A stretch of 64,000 bases of DNA from Adineta steineri (lineage: Eukaryota; Rotifera; Eurotatoria; Adinetida; Adinetidae): contig CAJNOI010000219.1 of NCBI GenBank assembly GCA_905250115.1, positions 1 through 64,000 on the forward strand, written 5' to 3'. The stretch's first letter is position 1. Each line of letters opens with the position of its first letter. Positions 26,803 to 37,670 of this stretch are shown here, in pieces. The translations under genes and the position numbers were made by a program. A model generated the notes under the pieces. The model made no database searches. It was not told where the DNA came from and saw nothing but the letters and a program-made list of their open reading frames with translations.

Positions 26803-27340
26803 TTATTTTCGACTTATTTTAATTACTAATCGAAAGACAAAAATATCGTCTTCAATAATAAAACTTTAAAGTAGCGATACTGCTAAAAAGTTTCATGGAA
26901 GAATCTACTGCACATACCCAAATAACTTTGATTTGATTTTATTTAACTTTTCATAACATATTAAATGAAAATCCATCTAAAATTGTTATATCATGTTGCA
27001 TGAAGGATTATCTGTAAACAATGAGAAGTACAACTTGATTAAATATCATCAAAAGAATAATTTCTATATTCAGATTATCATATACGACATCAGTATGATT
27101 AGAAATAACGATTGTGTGAATATAAAAAGATAGAAAGAAAAGCATTTAGTACCATGTCTGTAGATCTTCGAAAAGAAGAATCGATTACCTTAAATAGAGA
27201 TCTATGTTGTTTTTCTACTCATACTCTTTTCGCTATTCCTACAAGGTAACATCTTCGTTATTTTTCATTTCATGGGAAAAGTCATTAATACAATATTTAT
27301 GTTGAGATAAAAATACAGGTATATGTTGTGTTTGAAGATA
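26803..27340. other. Spacer between the SLC26 fragment and repeat unit A
   Basis: No gene seen. Its counterpart near the SLC26 gene would fall inside the 53850-53949 gap. From about 27318 the sequence matches (inverted) the last bases before that gap. Confidence 0.5.
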
Positions 27341-28665
27341 TCATTTGAAATACACTAGTTGATACTAGTAATAGAAAGGTATATTTATACATAAAGATAT
27401 TTAAGAAATTTCACTGTATGCTGCAAGTAACTTTTCGACTTTGAGGACGTTTGATAGAGCTCATCGAGTTCTATTTGGTACACCACATTTTATAACTAAC
27501 ACAAGTCATTGAGCGAATTAAGCTCAAAAATATTCGAATCAGTTGCTAACTTTACTTACATACTTGTTATCATCATCAACAACATCATAACTGGTGTAAC
27601 ATAGAGAACCAATTGCAATTACTACTGTAAATGACTCGTGAAAGAGTCAGAAGCGTCAGTCTAATTTTAAATTTTATTTCATCTCATTTATTTTCATTCC
27701 AGTATAATTAATAATTACTTTTACTACGTCTGACATTAATATAAATCGCTTCATCTTTTTATATTTGTCTTATTATTATTATTGTATAAATGTAAATAAA
27801 ATGTTCTATCTATTGATAAATAGTTTATTAATATGAAAACTAACTACTTTGAAATAATGGCAAAAAGAAAAGAAAATTGTTGTCACTCTTAAATAAATTG
27901 AATATAAATAATATGATAAAGAAAAAAGGTTAAAAGAAAAAAAAAGTACGGTAAACGTTTTCTTTGAATGTCTTATTGAAGTTATTAATCACCATAAAAT
28001 AATGATATTTCTAGGGATTAATAAAATTTCCAACATGTTTTCTGAAAAATAAACCATCGATTGGGTTTTGCTGGTCTACTAGTTGGGCTTGTTGTAGTAG
28101 TAAATAATTGAACAGCAACATCAGACTGATCTTGCCAATCTAACATATCTGTCATTGCATAACCACTACATTTTGGATCAGCATTACATCGTTTAATTGC
28201 ATCATTTATTAGAAGAATACAATAACCACTTTTAGATAGTGTTACATCTGGGCATTGATAACTTTTATCATCATATGTGTTAATTGCTGTTTGATTCAAA
28301 CTATATGTGATTGCATTACAACTAGAACTAGAATAATAAGAGAATAGATTAGATTTTTGCATAAGTGTGATACATACTTTAATTGTAATGCTGCACGAAT
28401 TTGAAGTAAAAGTTCTTTTTCTTCACTATTTAAATTTAAATTAGATAATCTTCTTGAATAAGATAATCTTCTTGAGTCAACTACTGCTGCAACAAAAACA
28501 GTTAAGACTAAAACTGCTAGTATAATTTTCATTGTTTTTATTTAAATATCCTTAACACAAAAACAAGAAGTTACTATTTATATATGAAATAATAATGACT
28601 TACACAGATAAAAATTGTTCGTTGAGGATTGTATTAATATGATATTAATGTTTATTCTACTATTT
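27341..28665. repeat. Duplicated unit, copy A (~1.33 kb)
   Basis: Matches 44090-45458 in the same orientation, including a secreted-protein gene on the minus strand and flanking noncoding sequence. The best-conserved part is 27421-27520 (TTGAGGACGTTTGATAGAGC onward), which is also found inverted at 53652-53748. Divergence from copy B is roughly 10-15% by eye with small indels. Confidence 0.85.
28018..28532 (-). CDS. Small secreted cysteine-containing protein, copy A
   Basis: Two exons (28378-28532, 28018-28327) give 154 aa. A clear signal peptide MKIILAVLVLTVFVAAVVD is followed by a basic repeat RRLSYSRRLS, possibly a processing site, then a compact C-terminal domain with six cysteines including SGYCIL, IKRCNADPKCSGYAMT and QKTCW. 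The CNxDPxCxGY pattern recalls PAN/apple-like folds; that link is tentative. Likely a secreted or cuticle-associated product. It lies within a duplicated unit; the second copy at 44800-45321 is broken. Reading frame and splice sites here are intact. Confidence 0.8.
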
Positions 28666-28716
28666 AAATATCGATGTGAATCTAGCACGAAAACGCCGAG
28701 CTAGCACGAAAAGAGA

Positions 28717-28816
28717 NNNNNNNNNNNNNNNNNNNNNNNNNNNNNNNNNNNNNNNNNNNNNNNNNNNNNNNNNNNNNNNNNNNNNNNNNNNNNNNNNNNN
28801 NNNNNNNNNNNNNNNN
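28717..28816. other. Assembly gap of 100 N
   Basis: Exactly 100 N, the usual placeholder for a scaffold join of unknown length. Just before it, CTAGCACGAAAA occurs twice (28682-28711). Confidence 0.98.
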
Positions 28817-29129
28817 ATATTGTCATTACCCATTGAAAATTAAAAAATCTTTTTACCAAAATGATCAGTGAAAAAAACTCTACAAAACTAGATATAAGAG
28901 AAAATTCTTAGAATATTCTTATCATTCGTTTATATGTAAAAACAAAAAAGACTAGGCTTTTTACGGCCCTCACTGTATCTAATTCAGTTTTTTACATTTA
29001 GGCCCGCATGGATACGAAAAAACGAGCCGAGATTAATGATAGGTACGTGTTATGTACCAAAAAAATTGGTACTTATATAAGAAATCAATGGAAGATTATT
29101 ATTTTATCAATGAATTCAAGTAAAATTCT

Positions 29130-32100
29130 TACTGTCCTACCCCTACATATAATCTTTTTTTAATATTCATATTAATTTCATTTGCTGGTTTTTGTAATTC
29201 ATTTGATTTTTTTTATAATATTATTTATGTATTCGTATTCGAACGTGTTCGAAGTTTTTTTCTATTTATTTCATCATTTTCGAATTCCCTTGTATAAGTT
29301 CGTTGTTCTATATAATTATAATAAATAATTTTGATATGATAAGTAACAGATTAATTTTGTTCAATAGCTTGAATATATTCATTCTATTTTTGATAACATT
29401 TACCAAAATTAAGTTTATCATATTGATTACTTTCAAGTTGTTTTATACGATTTTTAACTGATTCATTTTTATGAAAATATTCAATTATAATTTCATAAAA
29501 AGGTTTAGCACGTTTAAAATATGATAAATATTCACTTGAATTTAAACATTGAATTAAATTATGTTTTGATTGAAATAATATATGAAGTTGTTTAAGATTA
29601 TTTGTTTCATTTTTATCATTGATTTGTTAAGATTTAAATGTTGTTTGAATTTGATTAATTATTTATTTATGTTAATTTATTTATATATTCGAAATAAACT
29701 TTTTCACGTTATTTTAATTCATCACAATCAGTTAGTAGTTTATCTTGAAATGAACATAATTCAGAATATTGATTATTAATAACAGAATATTGTGTATTTT
29801 TTTTTGTTGAGCAGCAATAGAAGGTAAATGTTTATTTAATTTTAGTGAATATTCATGTAGTTTTGTTATTTCATTATTGAGTTGTTGAATACGTTGTTGA
29901 AAATCCTAAATGAAGAAAATATTTTGACATATTATATAATTTTTCTAGCAATTTTAATCTTAGTATTTTTTTTTGATTTATCTAAGATGAGACATAGGAA
30001 AAACTCTGATAGAATATTAGTGAATGAACTATCAGAAACTTTCCACTAGACAAATACAATTGCTTATTGGATTCTGTTAATTTTGGATTGGTCTATCATA
30101 ACTATGGCACATTAATTGATTTTTATGAGAAAACTTAAGATATTCTCTTACTCACCTACACTTTTTCTAAAAGTGATTCTACATCCGATGTAAATTTTTC
30201 TCGTTGAATTGTATACCATCGACTTTCAACTTCACTCAATCGATCAAAATAAATTAACGAATAAACTATTAAATTGTCTGTGAAATTATGAACTATTTCT
30301 TGTGCTGACTTAATTATTTCTTTTGAACGTTGTTCAACTATTGTCCATTGTTGTTGAATACGTTGAGTTATTACATTAATTTTTATTGATATTTGATCAT
30401 CACAATGACCAGATAATTGACGATCTTGAGAAGTGATTTATTCTAATTCATGTCGATGTAACTCCATGATTTGTAAATGCTCCTAAAAAAAATATATCCA
30501 ATAATTATAACAATATAATGTTATAATCTCGAGATAATTTATTAAGTAATATTTTTAAAGATGATAAGAAAATTTTAAAAAATTACTTGAACTTTTCTTG
30601 TACTCATTTCATAAGTTTCAACATTTACTACACTTATTTCTACACGATCAATTTCTGCTTCTGCTTTAGCTTCACGTAAAAAAATTTCTATTTGAAGTAA
30701 ATTACGATTATATTCTTGCCAATCTGATAGAATAGATTTTGATTTCAATTTTAATTGTTCAACTAATGGTGATAAATGATGAATCATATAACGTAACTTT
30801 TGTATTGTACCATCTTGATCAGAGATATACGAAATGTTGATGATGAAGATGACATTCGATTACTATTAGATTTTAATGATGTAAGTATTTGTTGTTTAGA
30901 TGATAATTGATATTCAAGTTCTTATTGATATTTACAAAAAAATTAAAATATTTATAGAAAAAAAAATGATTTACATTGCATCCTTGTAAATTATCTTTAA
31001 TATCAGCTTTCATATTTCTTGATCTCATAAATTCAAGATCAGATGTTTGTTCTTGAAATCAGTCCCATAATGCTCAAACTGTTTGATCAAATTCATTGAA
31101 TTGATCATTCAATTGTTCTACAGTCTGTTTAAAACAAAATATATATATATATATATATATAAAATCAATTTTCTAGAATTAATCCTATTCTTATATCGAT
31201 TCGAGTAGAAATCAATGATTTTATTTGAATCCAGTCAATATTAATTTGTTCTATTTGTTCCATATAATCAATACTTGTTAAATCTACATTTGATTCTTGT
31301 TAAAATGATTCATTAGGAATAGCAATTATCATTTGATGATTAAGTACATCCACACGCATACCCTTTACAAAAACAATTGAAATATGTTTAAAAAACTAAA
31401 ATATCCAAATAGTGAAACTATCAAGATAAAACTACTAAACTTATGACATATATAAATGCAAAATTAATTTTCAAACATAACAATTGACTGAATAACTTTA
31501 TTCATGCACGACTCAATGTTCGTAGACGTATTAGAATATCATTCACTTCTAATGAATTATATATATATACATCAATAGTAATAGAACAGAGATAGTTGGA
31601 GAAAATATTTGCTTTACCTTGTAATATTGATGCGTCATGAATGAACGTTGTTTAACGTTAAATTCTTTTTGACATTTGACACTTATAACATCTTTTCTAT
31701 AAAAGTCATTAGTATGTATCAATAGTGGTTTAAACAACCTGAAATTTTGCTCGTATATTATTGTATCATCTAAATGGTTGTTATGATACTAGAAAATATA
31801 TAAGAGTGCTAGAATCTTTAAGTAAAATATCAATTTCTCTCGACTTCTACTGTGTAGATTATGAATCTTTCAAAATGACTTTTTGATTACGAAACTTATA
31901 TTCATATAAAATTAATGGCTGAGAATGAATGCTTATGATTAAAAGATATTAAATATTTGGCAAATAATCTACTTATTACAAAAGTAAATTCAATTGACTC
32001 AAAGAATACAATTCTCCTTATATAATTTAATCGATATTCTTTTCTCTGAATACATGATTTGTGTAAGTACTATTTCAATAAAACTTAAATATATATTTAT

Positions 32101-35100
32101 TTATTGACTATGAATGAGTAATTTACTTGATATTGTTTGAGTCATTTTTCTAAAGCTTCTTTATTATTAACTGATGCACCATGATCTTCATCCAACAAAC
32201 GTTTTATTGTTTCCTTAAATGAAACTATTTCTTTACAGGTTTGTCTTGATGGTAAACTATTAATGATATTTTAATGTAGAATATTTTCATTTCGTAAAAC
32301 TATTGTCTATATAAAACGAAAAAAAGGCGATTTTTGTTTTTATAAAAATTATATTTCAATTAAATCTTCATTTTACTTTAATTGATGTCGATTTTTGATG
32401 AAAATTTTTAAATATTTCTTCTACTAATTGTAAATCATATAAATTATAAGTTGTTAAATGTTTAATTAATGTAGTTGTATTTGAATAAATATCTGCAATA
32501 TTATCGAAACGTTTTTCTACATCCTAAAAAATGAAATACATTTTAAGAATAATAAATCTAATATATATATATATATATACTTACTATCATTTCGTCTAAT
32601 TTATTTTTTATTTCAATAGCATCCCAATCATGTATTGTTTGAGATTCAATTGAACATTGATTTAATATTAATTTTTTCAAACGTATTTAAATTATGTTTT
32701 ATATCATTACCGATTACAATTACATTTTTATAGATAAAGAAAATTTTAGTTAATAGACTAGTTTGTTGTTGTTTTTTACTTCACATATATATTTTATCTA
32801 TCAAATTTGTCTTTTATATCTATAGTTATTCTATTAAAATTATCTTTCACATATGTAATATCATTTTGTAATGAGATAACATTTAATTCTTTACATAGAA
32901 CTGGTATTTTATCATTTAGATGTAATAATTCTGGTTCAATAATAACGAAATGTTGTTTAAAATTCTTATAAAGAACAAAAACTGTTTCTATTTGTTCAAA
33001 AGGCCATAATCGTTTTATTGATAATAATTTTTTTTGTATATCATCTATTTGATGTTTTAAATCTTCAAGTCTTATTTCATATTCTTTCCATAATCGTAAT
33101 AAATATTCTAAGCGTATCATTTGTTGAATTATTTTATCTTATAAATCATTTGAAGGTTTTTTCTAATTGATCATGTTGTTTTATATAACGCGTACGTGTA
33201 TCTTGATTTAATTGATCATATAATAGATTTATTTGTTCATTATAAGTTTTATATTCAAATAATTGACGAGCATATTGATCACTGGTAGATGCTATTTGAA
33301 TAGAATGATATATATCTTCATATAATTTACATTCATTAAAATAAATATCTCGATGACGTTCACTTTGAATTAATAATGCTTGACGATGTTGTTCAGACTA
33401 AAGAAAAATATAGTTTGAAAGAAAACTTTTAAAAATAAATATTAGAATTCAAACTTGGCGTTTTAAGAAAGTAATCATTGATTGTAAAAGTTAAATTACT
33501 GATGGTAATGGCATAGGATTACCATCATCAATAGACATCGTTTGTCCGTTTTGTTTTAAATGAAATAAATCTTGTTGATATTGATCTAATTCTTGATGTT
33601 GATTCTATATGATAATAGGAAAATGGAATAAAATTTATAAATCAAATAATAATTACCCGTATAAGATGAAGTTGTTCTTCAATAGAATCATTTCCATTAT
33701 TTTTTTTTTGTTTGTTTAAATGTAGTTAATATGCAACGTAATAAACTTAATTTATCCATAAATAAATGTCATTCACGTTCATGTTCACGTTTACGTCGTT
33801 CTCGTTCTTTATTTTCATTCTTAAATTTTATCATTTGTTTATCAAGAGATTTTAATGCATCTTCAATTGACTAAATTACAATAGATATTTTTTTTTCTTT
33901 AATATTATTTTTAAATAATGAATTCTTCTCTCTCTATCAGATGTTTCATTGTCATACTGTAAAAGTGAAGTAAGTTTATTCAAAGATTCTTGATATTTAC
34001 GATGTTTACATTGTTGTTCATCTACATCATATGTAGGAAAAAGTGATAGACATGCGCATCACGAGCATTCTTTAGGAGAACAGAGGATCACGGAAAAAGT
34101 AAGAACGTGCCCAAACATTGTATAAGAATATGGTCGTTTTATTCTGGAGGGGAGCAAGTTAGAAATACATAGAACTTCTTCGTGAATTGTATAAGATAAT
34201 TTCTATTTATTTTACTTTAATAATTTTCTTGATAAATATTGTCCTAGATTCAACTTCTGTAACTGATTCAGTAAAACGTCCTTTTAAATGTTCAATTTCT
34301 TGTTCTAATTTTTGTAGAGTATCATTTGGTAAATTTGAACTGAAATAAAAATCAAATATAAGTAAATAAATAAATAAATAAACAAACAAATAATTTCATA
34401 TTTATTTAATTATTCTAACTTATTTATGTTTTGTAATAATAAATCAATATCATGAATCTTTTCATTGATAGATTGATGATTATCACGTAAACGTTTCTGT
34501 TCTTTTTCGAAAGAATCTAGATCACGTTTATCACTTAATGATTCATATCGATAGATTCTCTTTCTCATAGAGAAAAGTCCAGTAAACATAAATTGTTTGT
34601 TTGCTTGTGTGTCCGCAAGGTCAAAAAAACATTGAAGATCGATTTTCGAGAAAAGATATTTCTAGAGGTTTTTCGATACGGGGAGTTCGACTTTGAGATT
34701 TGTTGGGTGGCCACGGCTAGGGGTGTGTGGGTGTGGATAAAAGGTCAAAAAACATCGAAAACCGATTTTTTACGGTTTCCATTTGCTTTTCTGGTAAATG
34801 TGAAAAAAATGCATTTTTACGAGAAAGAGCTAAGCGAGTCCTGGGAGGAGCGTTACTTGTATTTTTAAGCCTTTCTTACAATGATTCCATACGATTAAGA
34901 TAATCTTTTTGTCGATGATTTTGTTTTTCATATTCTAATAGAAATAGAAGAAAAAGAAAATCAAAAAAAATATTTATTTATTTATTTACTTCAAATTTTA
35001 CTTGTTGTTTTTGATTTATACTTGTTTTTAATTGTTCAAAATTTGTAAGTAATTGCTGAATAGGTGAAGATATTTGTTGAATTATTTGAGGATAATCATA

Positions 35101-35185
35101 TGTTAATGTATCAAGAATTTGTTTACGTATATCTAATTCAATTTGTATATCATGATATCGTTGTAATTTTTCATCAATTGTTCAT
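29130..35185 (-). pseudogene. Decayed gene for a large spectrin-repeat (nesprin/dystonin-like) protein
   Basis: At least a dozen exon-like blocks read from ~35185 down to ~29130, separated by short introns with GT-AG signals. Peptides such as LWKEYEIRLEDLKHQIDDI, SILSDWQEYNRNLLQIEIFL and INIDWIQIKSLISTR have the heptad pattern and conserved Trp of spectrin repeats. At least 14 in-frame stops interrupt it (for example 33769-33771, 33491-33493, 33139-33141, 32271-32273, 32142-32144, 31300-31302, 31074-31076, 31059-31061, 30438-30440, 30166-30168). Frameshifts occur, three of them at runs of A. One donor near 32793 appears changed from GT to AT. A repeat at 34555-34866 is inserted in one exon. 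It cannot encode a full protein; which giant spectrin family it came from is uncertain. Confidence 0.78.
34555..34866. repeat. Interspersed repeat R1, copy 1
   Basis: About 312 bp, starting ATTCTCTTTCTCATAGAGAA and ending GGAGGAGCGTTACTTG. A second copy lies at 37673-41930, split by a transposon. CTCTTTCTCGTA-like motifs are inverted at the two ends. The centre (34724-34746) is a G-rich GTGTGTGGGTGTGG stretch. It interrupts an exon of the spectrin pseudogene. The flanks AATGATTCATATCGAT and AATGATTCCATACGAT are similar and might be a degraded target duplication. Confidence 0.75.
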
Positions 35186-35205
35186 ACGTATAATAGTAGT
35201 AAGTT

Positions 35206-35540
35206 GAATCCAACTATTCAACTATTCAACTATTACATTTATTAACAGGAGCCTCCAACCATTCAACGATTAAATTTGTTAGGGTAGGTGTGGGTGGGTG
35301 AGGGTGTGGGGGAGGGCGCAGCTAAGTGCAGGTGTTCGGAAAGTTGCAGAGGGGAGCAGCTGAATGTGGGTGCCCGGAAGGGTGTGGAGGAAAAAGCAGC
35401 TGAGTTTCGTTACATAGACTGATGTGCGACATACCCGTATATCGAGAGAATACACCTATTCACCTATTATATTTGAATAGTTGGATAGTTGGAGGCGCCT
35501 ACTAATAAATTTAATAGTTGAAAGTTGAAGAAGAAGTTTA
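35206..35540. mobile_element. MITE with ~50-bp terminal inverted repeats and G-rich core
   Basis: The left arm (about 35206-35265, TTCAACTATTCAACTATTAC onward) matches the reverse complement of the right arm (about 35480-35536) at roughly 80%, both including a GCCTCCAAC block. Between them is an unusually GC-rich core with GGGTGTGGG-type hexamers and repeated GCAGCTGA motifs. No ORF. It lies directly 5' of the spectrin pseudogene. Superfamily not assigned. Confidence 0.7.
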
Positions 35541-35544
35541 CTAG

Positions 35545-35738
35545 TTGGACCGAGTTAACGATTTCTACACTACTCGTATTTTTTACTTTAGGCAAGTGCG
35601 ATCTAAAGTGGCTAACTTTTCATCGGGGTTTATAATAAAAGATCGGTGGATTCTATCAATTGCTCATGCCGTTTCAAACCGATCTACTATTCGCATTCGG
35701 AAACATGGTGATACTACAAAATACCCGGGACGTGTACT
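35545..35738 (+). pseudogene. Trypsin-like serine protease exon fragment
   Basis: After a 3' splice-like TTTACTTTAG (about 35583-35592) the frame reads [20 protein letters not shown], matching the chymotrypsin-fold segment around the catalytic His (WVLTAAHC in typical enzymes). The usual Cys after His is Ala here. The frame then runs directly into the telomere-type array and is read as (Thr-Pro)n. No Asp or Ser motif exons follow. It is a stranded fragment, not a complete protease. Confidence 0.6.
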
Positions 35739-35892
35739 ACCCACACCCACGCCCACACCCACATCCACACCCACACCCACGCCCACACCCACACCCACAC
35801 CCACACCCACACCCACACCCACACCCACACCCACACCCACACCCACACCCACACCCACACCCACACCCACACCTACACCCACACTCACACCC
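35739..35892. repeat. Interstitial telomere-type array, (CCCACA)n on +
   Basis: About 150 bp of nearly perfect CCCACA units, reading TGTGGG on the minus strand, with a few CCCACG, CATCCA and CACCTA variants at the ends. TGTGGG is the hexamer reported for bdelloid rotifer telomeres. The G-rich strand runs toward lower coordinates, as it would if the sequence to the right had once been capped on its left side. Confidence 0.85.
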
Positions 35893-36299
35893 TCCAATAT
35901 TATCGAATCGAGGAATGCAAGGTAAAATAAAGTTTTTTTCTGTAATTTATCTTTTATTTATTTGTATCTCTTTTAGCCTCACATTTATGTGATTCAATGT
36001 GCTGTATATTAAAAGAACACATTGCCTTAGAGTCCATGGTAATGAATCAAAGTCGAAGAGATTGTAGAGGCATTATATTATCAATAATCCCAGCATCAAC
36101 AATATCACCACCACATATTAAGAAAGCAACACCATGTTGACATGACATAAATTATAAGGACTCTCACGGCGATGATTTTTTGTACAGTTGTAGAAAAATC
36201 AAATATGTGTGTTTAGATAAGTTTTCTGTTGCTTTTTTAAATAAATAAAAATAAAATAATATTATATTTTTTTCATATAAAACATAATAGAATCAGCTA
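35893..36299. other. Sequence right of the telomere-type array
   Basis: A possible splice donor (GCAAG/GTAAAATAA) follows at 35919. Beyond that there is AT-rich sequence with scattered stops and no supported gene. Confidence 0.45.
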
Positions 36300-36640
36300 T
36301 TTTTGGTTACGTACTTTGGGAATTTCTTCTAAAAGTAACGAGCAAAAAAACAAGGTCTATAATTTTCACGAAATTTTGGTAGCAACGGTAATATAAATAC
36401 AAAATTCAACAATTGGATTAAAATATATAAAAATACGAGGTAATGTGCCAGCAAATGTATTGATTACCATAAAGGATAATGAATGAGTAAGATTTGTTAC
36501 AGCTGCATTAAAAATAGTATCAATCGCAAATGGAGCTATACATATAATACTAAAAATGATTTGAATTAAAAGCATTTTCATCAACTCATGATCTTGTGTA
36601 CGTAAACGTTCATTTCGTACATTACACTGTAAACTAGAAA
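36300..36640 (-). pseudogene. Rhodopsin-family GPCR fragment (TM6-TM7)
   Basis: One exon-like block encodes RNERLRTQDHELMKMLLIQI followed by hydrophobic helices and FNPIVEFCIYITVATK, which fits TM6, the third extracellular loop and TM7 with a shifted NPxxY-type ending. After ATK a single-base shift in a run of A would restore a tail reading FRENYRP. Exons for TM1-TM5 are not visible upstream. It is a remnant of the peptide-GPCR-like families common in rotifers; ligand unknown. Confidence 0.6.
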
Positions 36641-36879
36641 ATAAGCTATAGAATTTTTTTGAAGGATATTCTAGGAATGCCTATATGTATTCGACCAACA
36701 TTTTCAAATATTTGAAAATCACTAGCGATTTTCAACCTACAGTTTTTTGCTGGGAAATAAAGTTGAATTTATAGATTCGCGAAAATCAACGATTTCATAA
36801 AAATTCGAAGACAAGCTAGCGAATTATAAAATTTAAAAATTGCTGAACGTAACCAAGTCATTCTTAGAATTTCAAAAAA

Positions 36880-37670
36880 ATTTACAGTGTCGATTGAATC
36901 ACATTTATTGATGGATTTAGTTAATACCGAATAGAATGCTTCCGTTTTTCTTCTGTTGCAATAATTTGTTTCGCTATCGATAATAAATGCTGTATTTGGA
37001 TCAAAAGAACATTCTTTATTTTTAATATAGTGATGTTTAACTACTTTTGATTATGACTTTATATCATTAACTTTTATCTCATATTTGCGTTGTTTCAGTC
37101 TGTCCTTTAATCCAATTTTTGTCTCTCCATTATAAATCGCACTACATTAACAACTCATTTGCTATATAATAGATTTTGATTTACATCTTATATTTACAGT
37201 TGTTAAAGATCTTAATTTTAAAGGATATGTAAAATATAATTCAATACTAATTTGTCCTAATTTACATTTAAGAACTTCTATTCCTGTTACACATGATAAC
37301 GATAATGTAAATTTTGATTCAAGCTTTATTATTATGAATATTATTTAATTCATTAAGACTCGATTTATTACTACTATTATGTAGACATTTTTTTATAGTT
37401 TTTTCTTTTCATTTTTTTAGAAAACTTGATTTTAAAAACATTTGTTTTAATATATTTAAATCTATTTGTTGTTATATTAATTGTTCTATCTGTCATATAT
37501 TTAATAATATATTATTTAATTGAATTATGATGGCTAAAATGAAAATTTAAAAATCTATCATTAGCTGTTGATTTACGAAATCATCTTATTCTAATTGATG
37601 TTCATTGATATTTCTAGTTACATTTGTATGTAAAAAATTTATTTCTTTATTTTCTTCATATTCAAGTGTA
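36880..37670 (-). mobile_element. Penelope-like element remnant: RT tail and GIY-YIG endonuclease
   Basis: Reading down from 37670, FTLEYEENKEINFLHTNVTR and RFLNFHFSHHNS match the region after the reverse-transcriptase core of Penelope-like elements. Further down, AIYNGETKIGLKDRLKQRKY matches the GIY-YIG endonuclease (canonical YIGET...L..RL..H), followed by conserved VVKHHYIKN and RRKTEAFY. Frameshifts and stops interrupt it. The matching RT core lies at 41945-42215, beyond inserted repeats. The element is dead. The endonuclease-containing type differs from the endonuclease-lacking Athena elements described at bdelloid telomeres. Confidence 0.8.

Noticed and set aside
31549-31737. 62-codon frame on minus between spectrin blocks
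   Set aside because: No spectrin-like pattern and no clear splice partners; left as unexplained sequence within the pseudogene span.
34593-34868. 91-codon frame
   Set aside because: Lies within repeat R1, and the second R1 copy does not keep the frame.
34528-34895. Target-site duplication of R1 copy 1
   Set aside because: The flanks AATGATTCATATCGAT and AATGATTCCATACGAT are similar, but both also look like spectrin coding sequence and R1 copy 2 shows no matching duplication; left undecided.
29130-35185. Reading the spectrin locus as a live gene with reassigned stops (TAA/TAG = Gln, TGA = Trp)
   Set aside because: Neighbouring intact genes end normally with TAA and TGA, and the locus also has frameshifts and an insertion in an exon; decay is simpler.
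35739-35892. CRISPR-like array
   Set aside because: Six-base units without spacers in a eukaryotic setting; it is a microsatellite or telomere-type repeat.
35664-35897. Val-Gly dipeptide ORF on minus
   Set aside because: It is the reverse reading of the CCCACA array.
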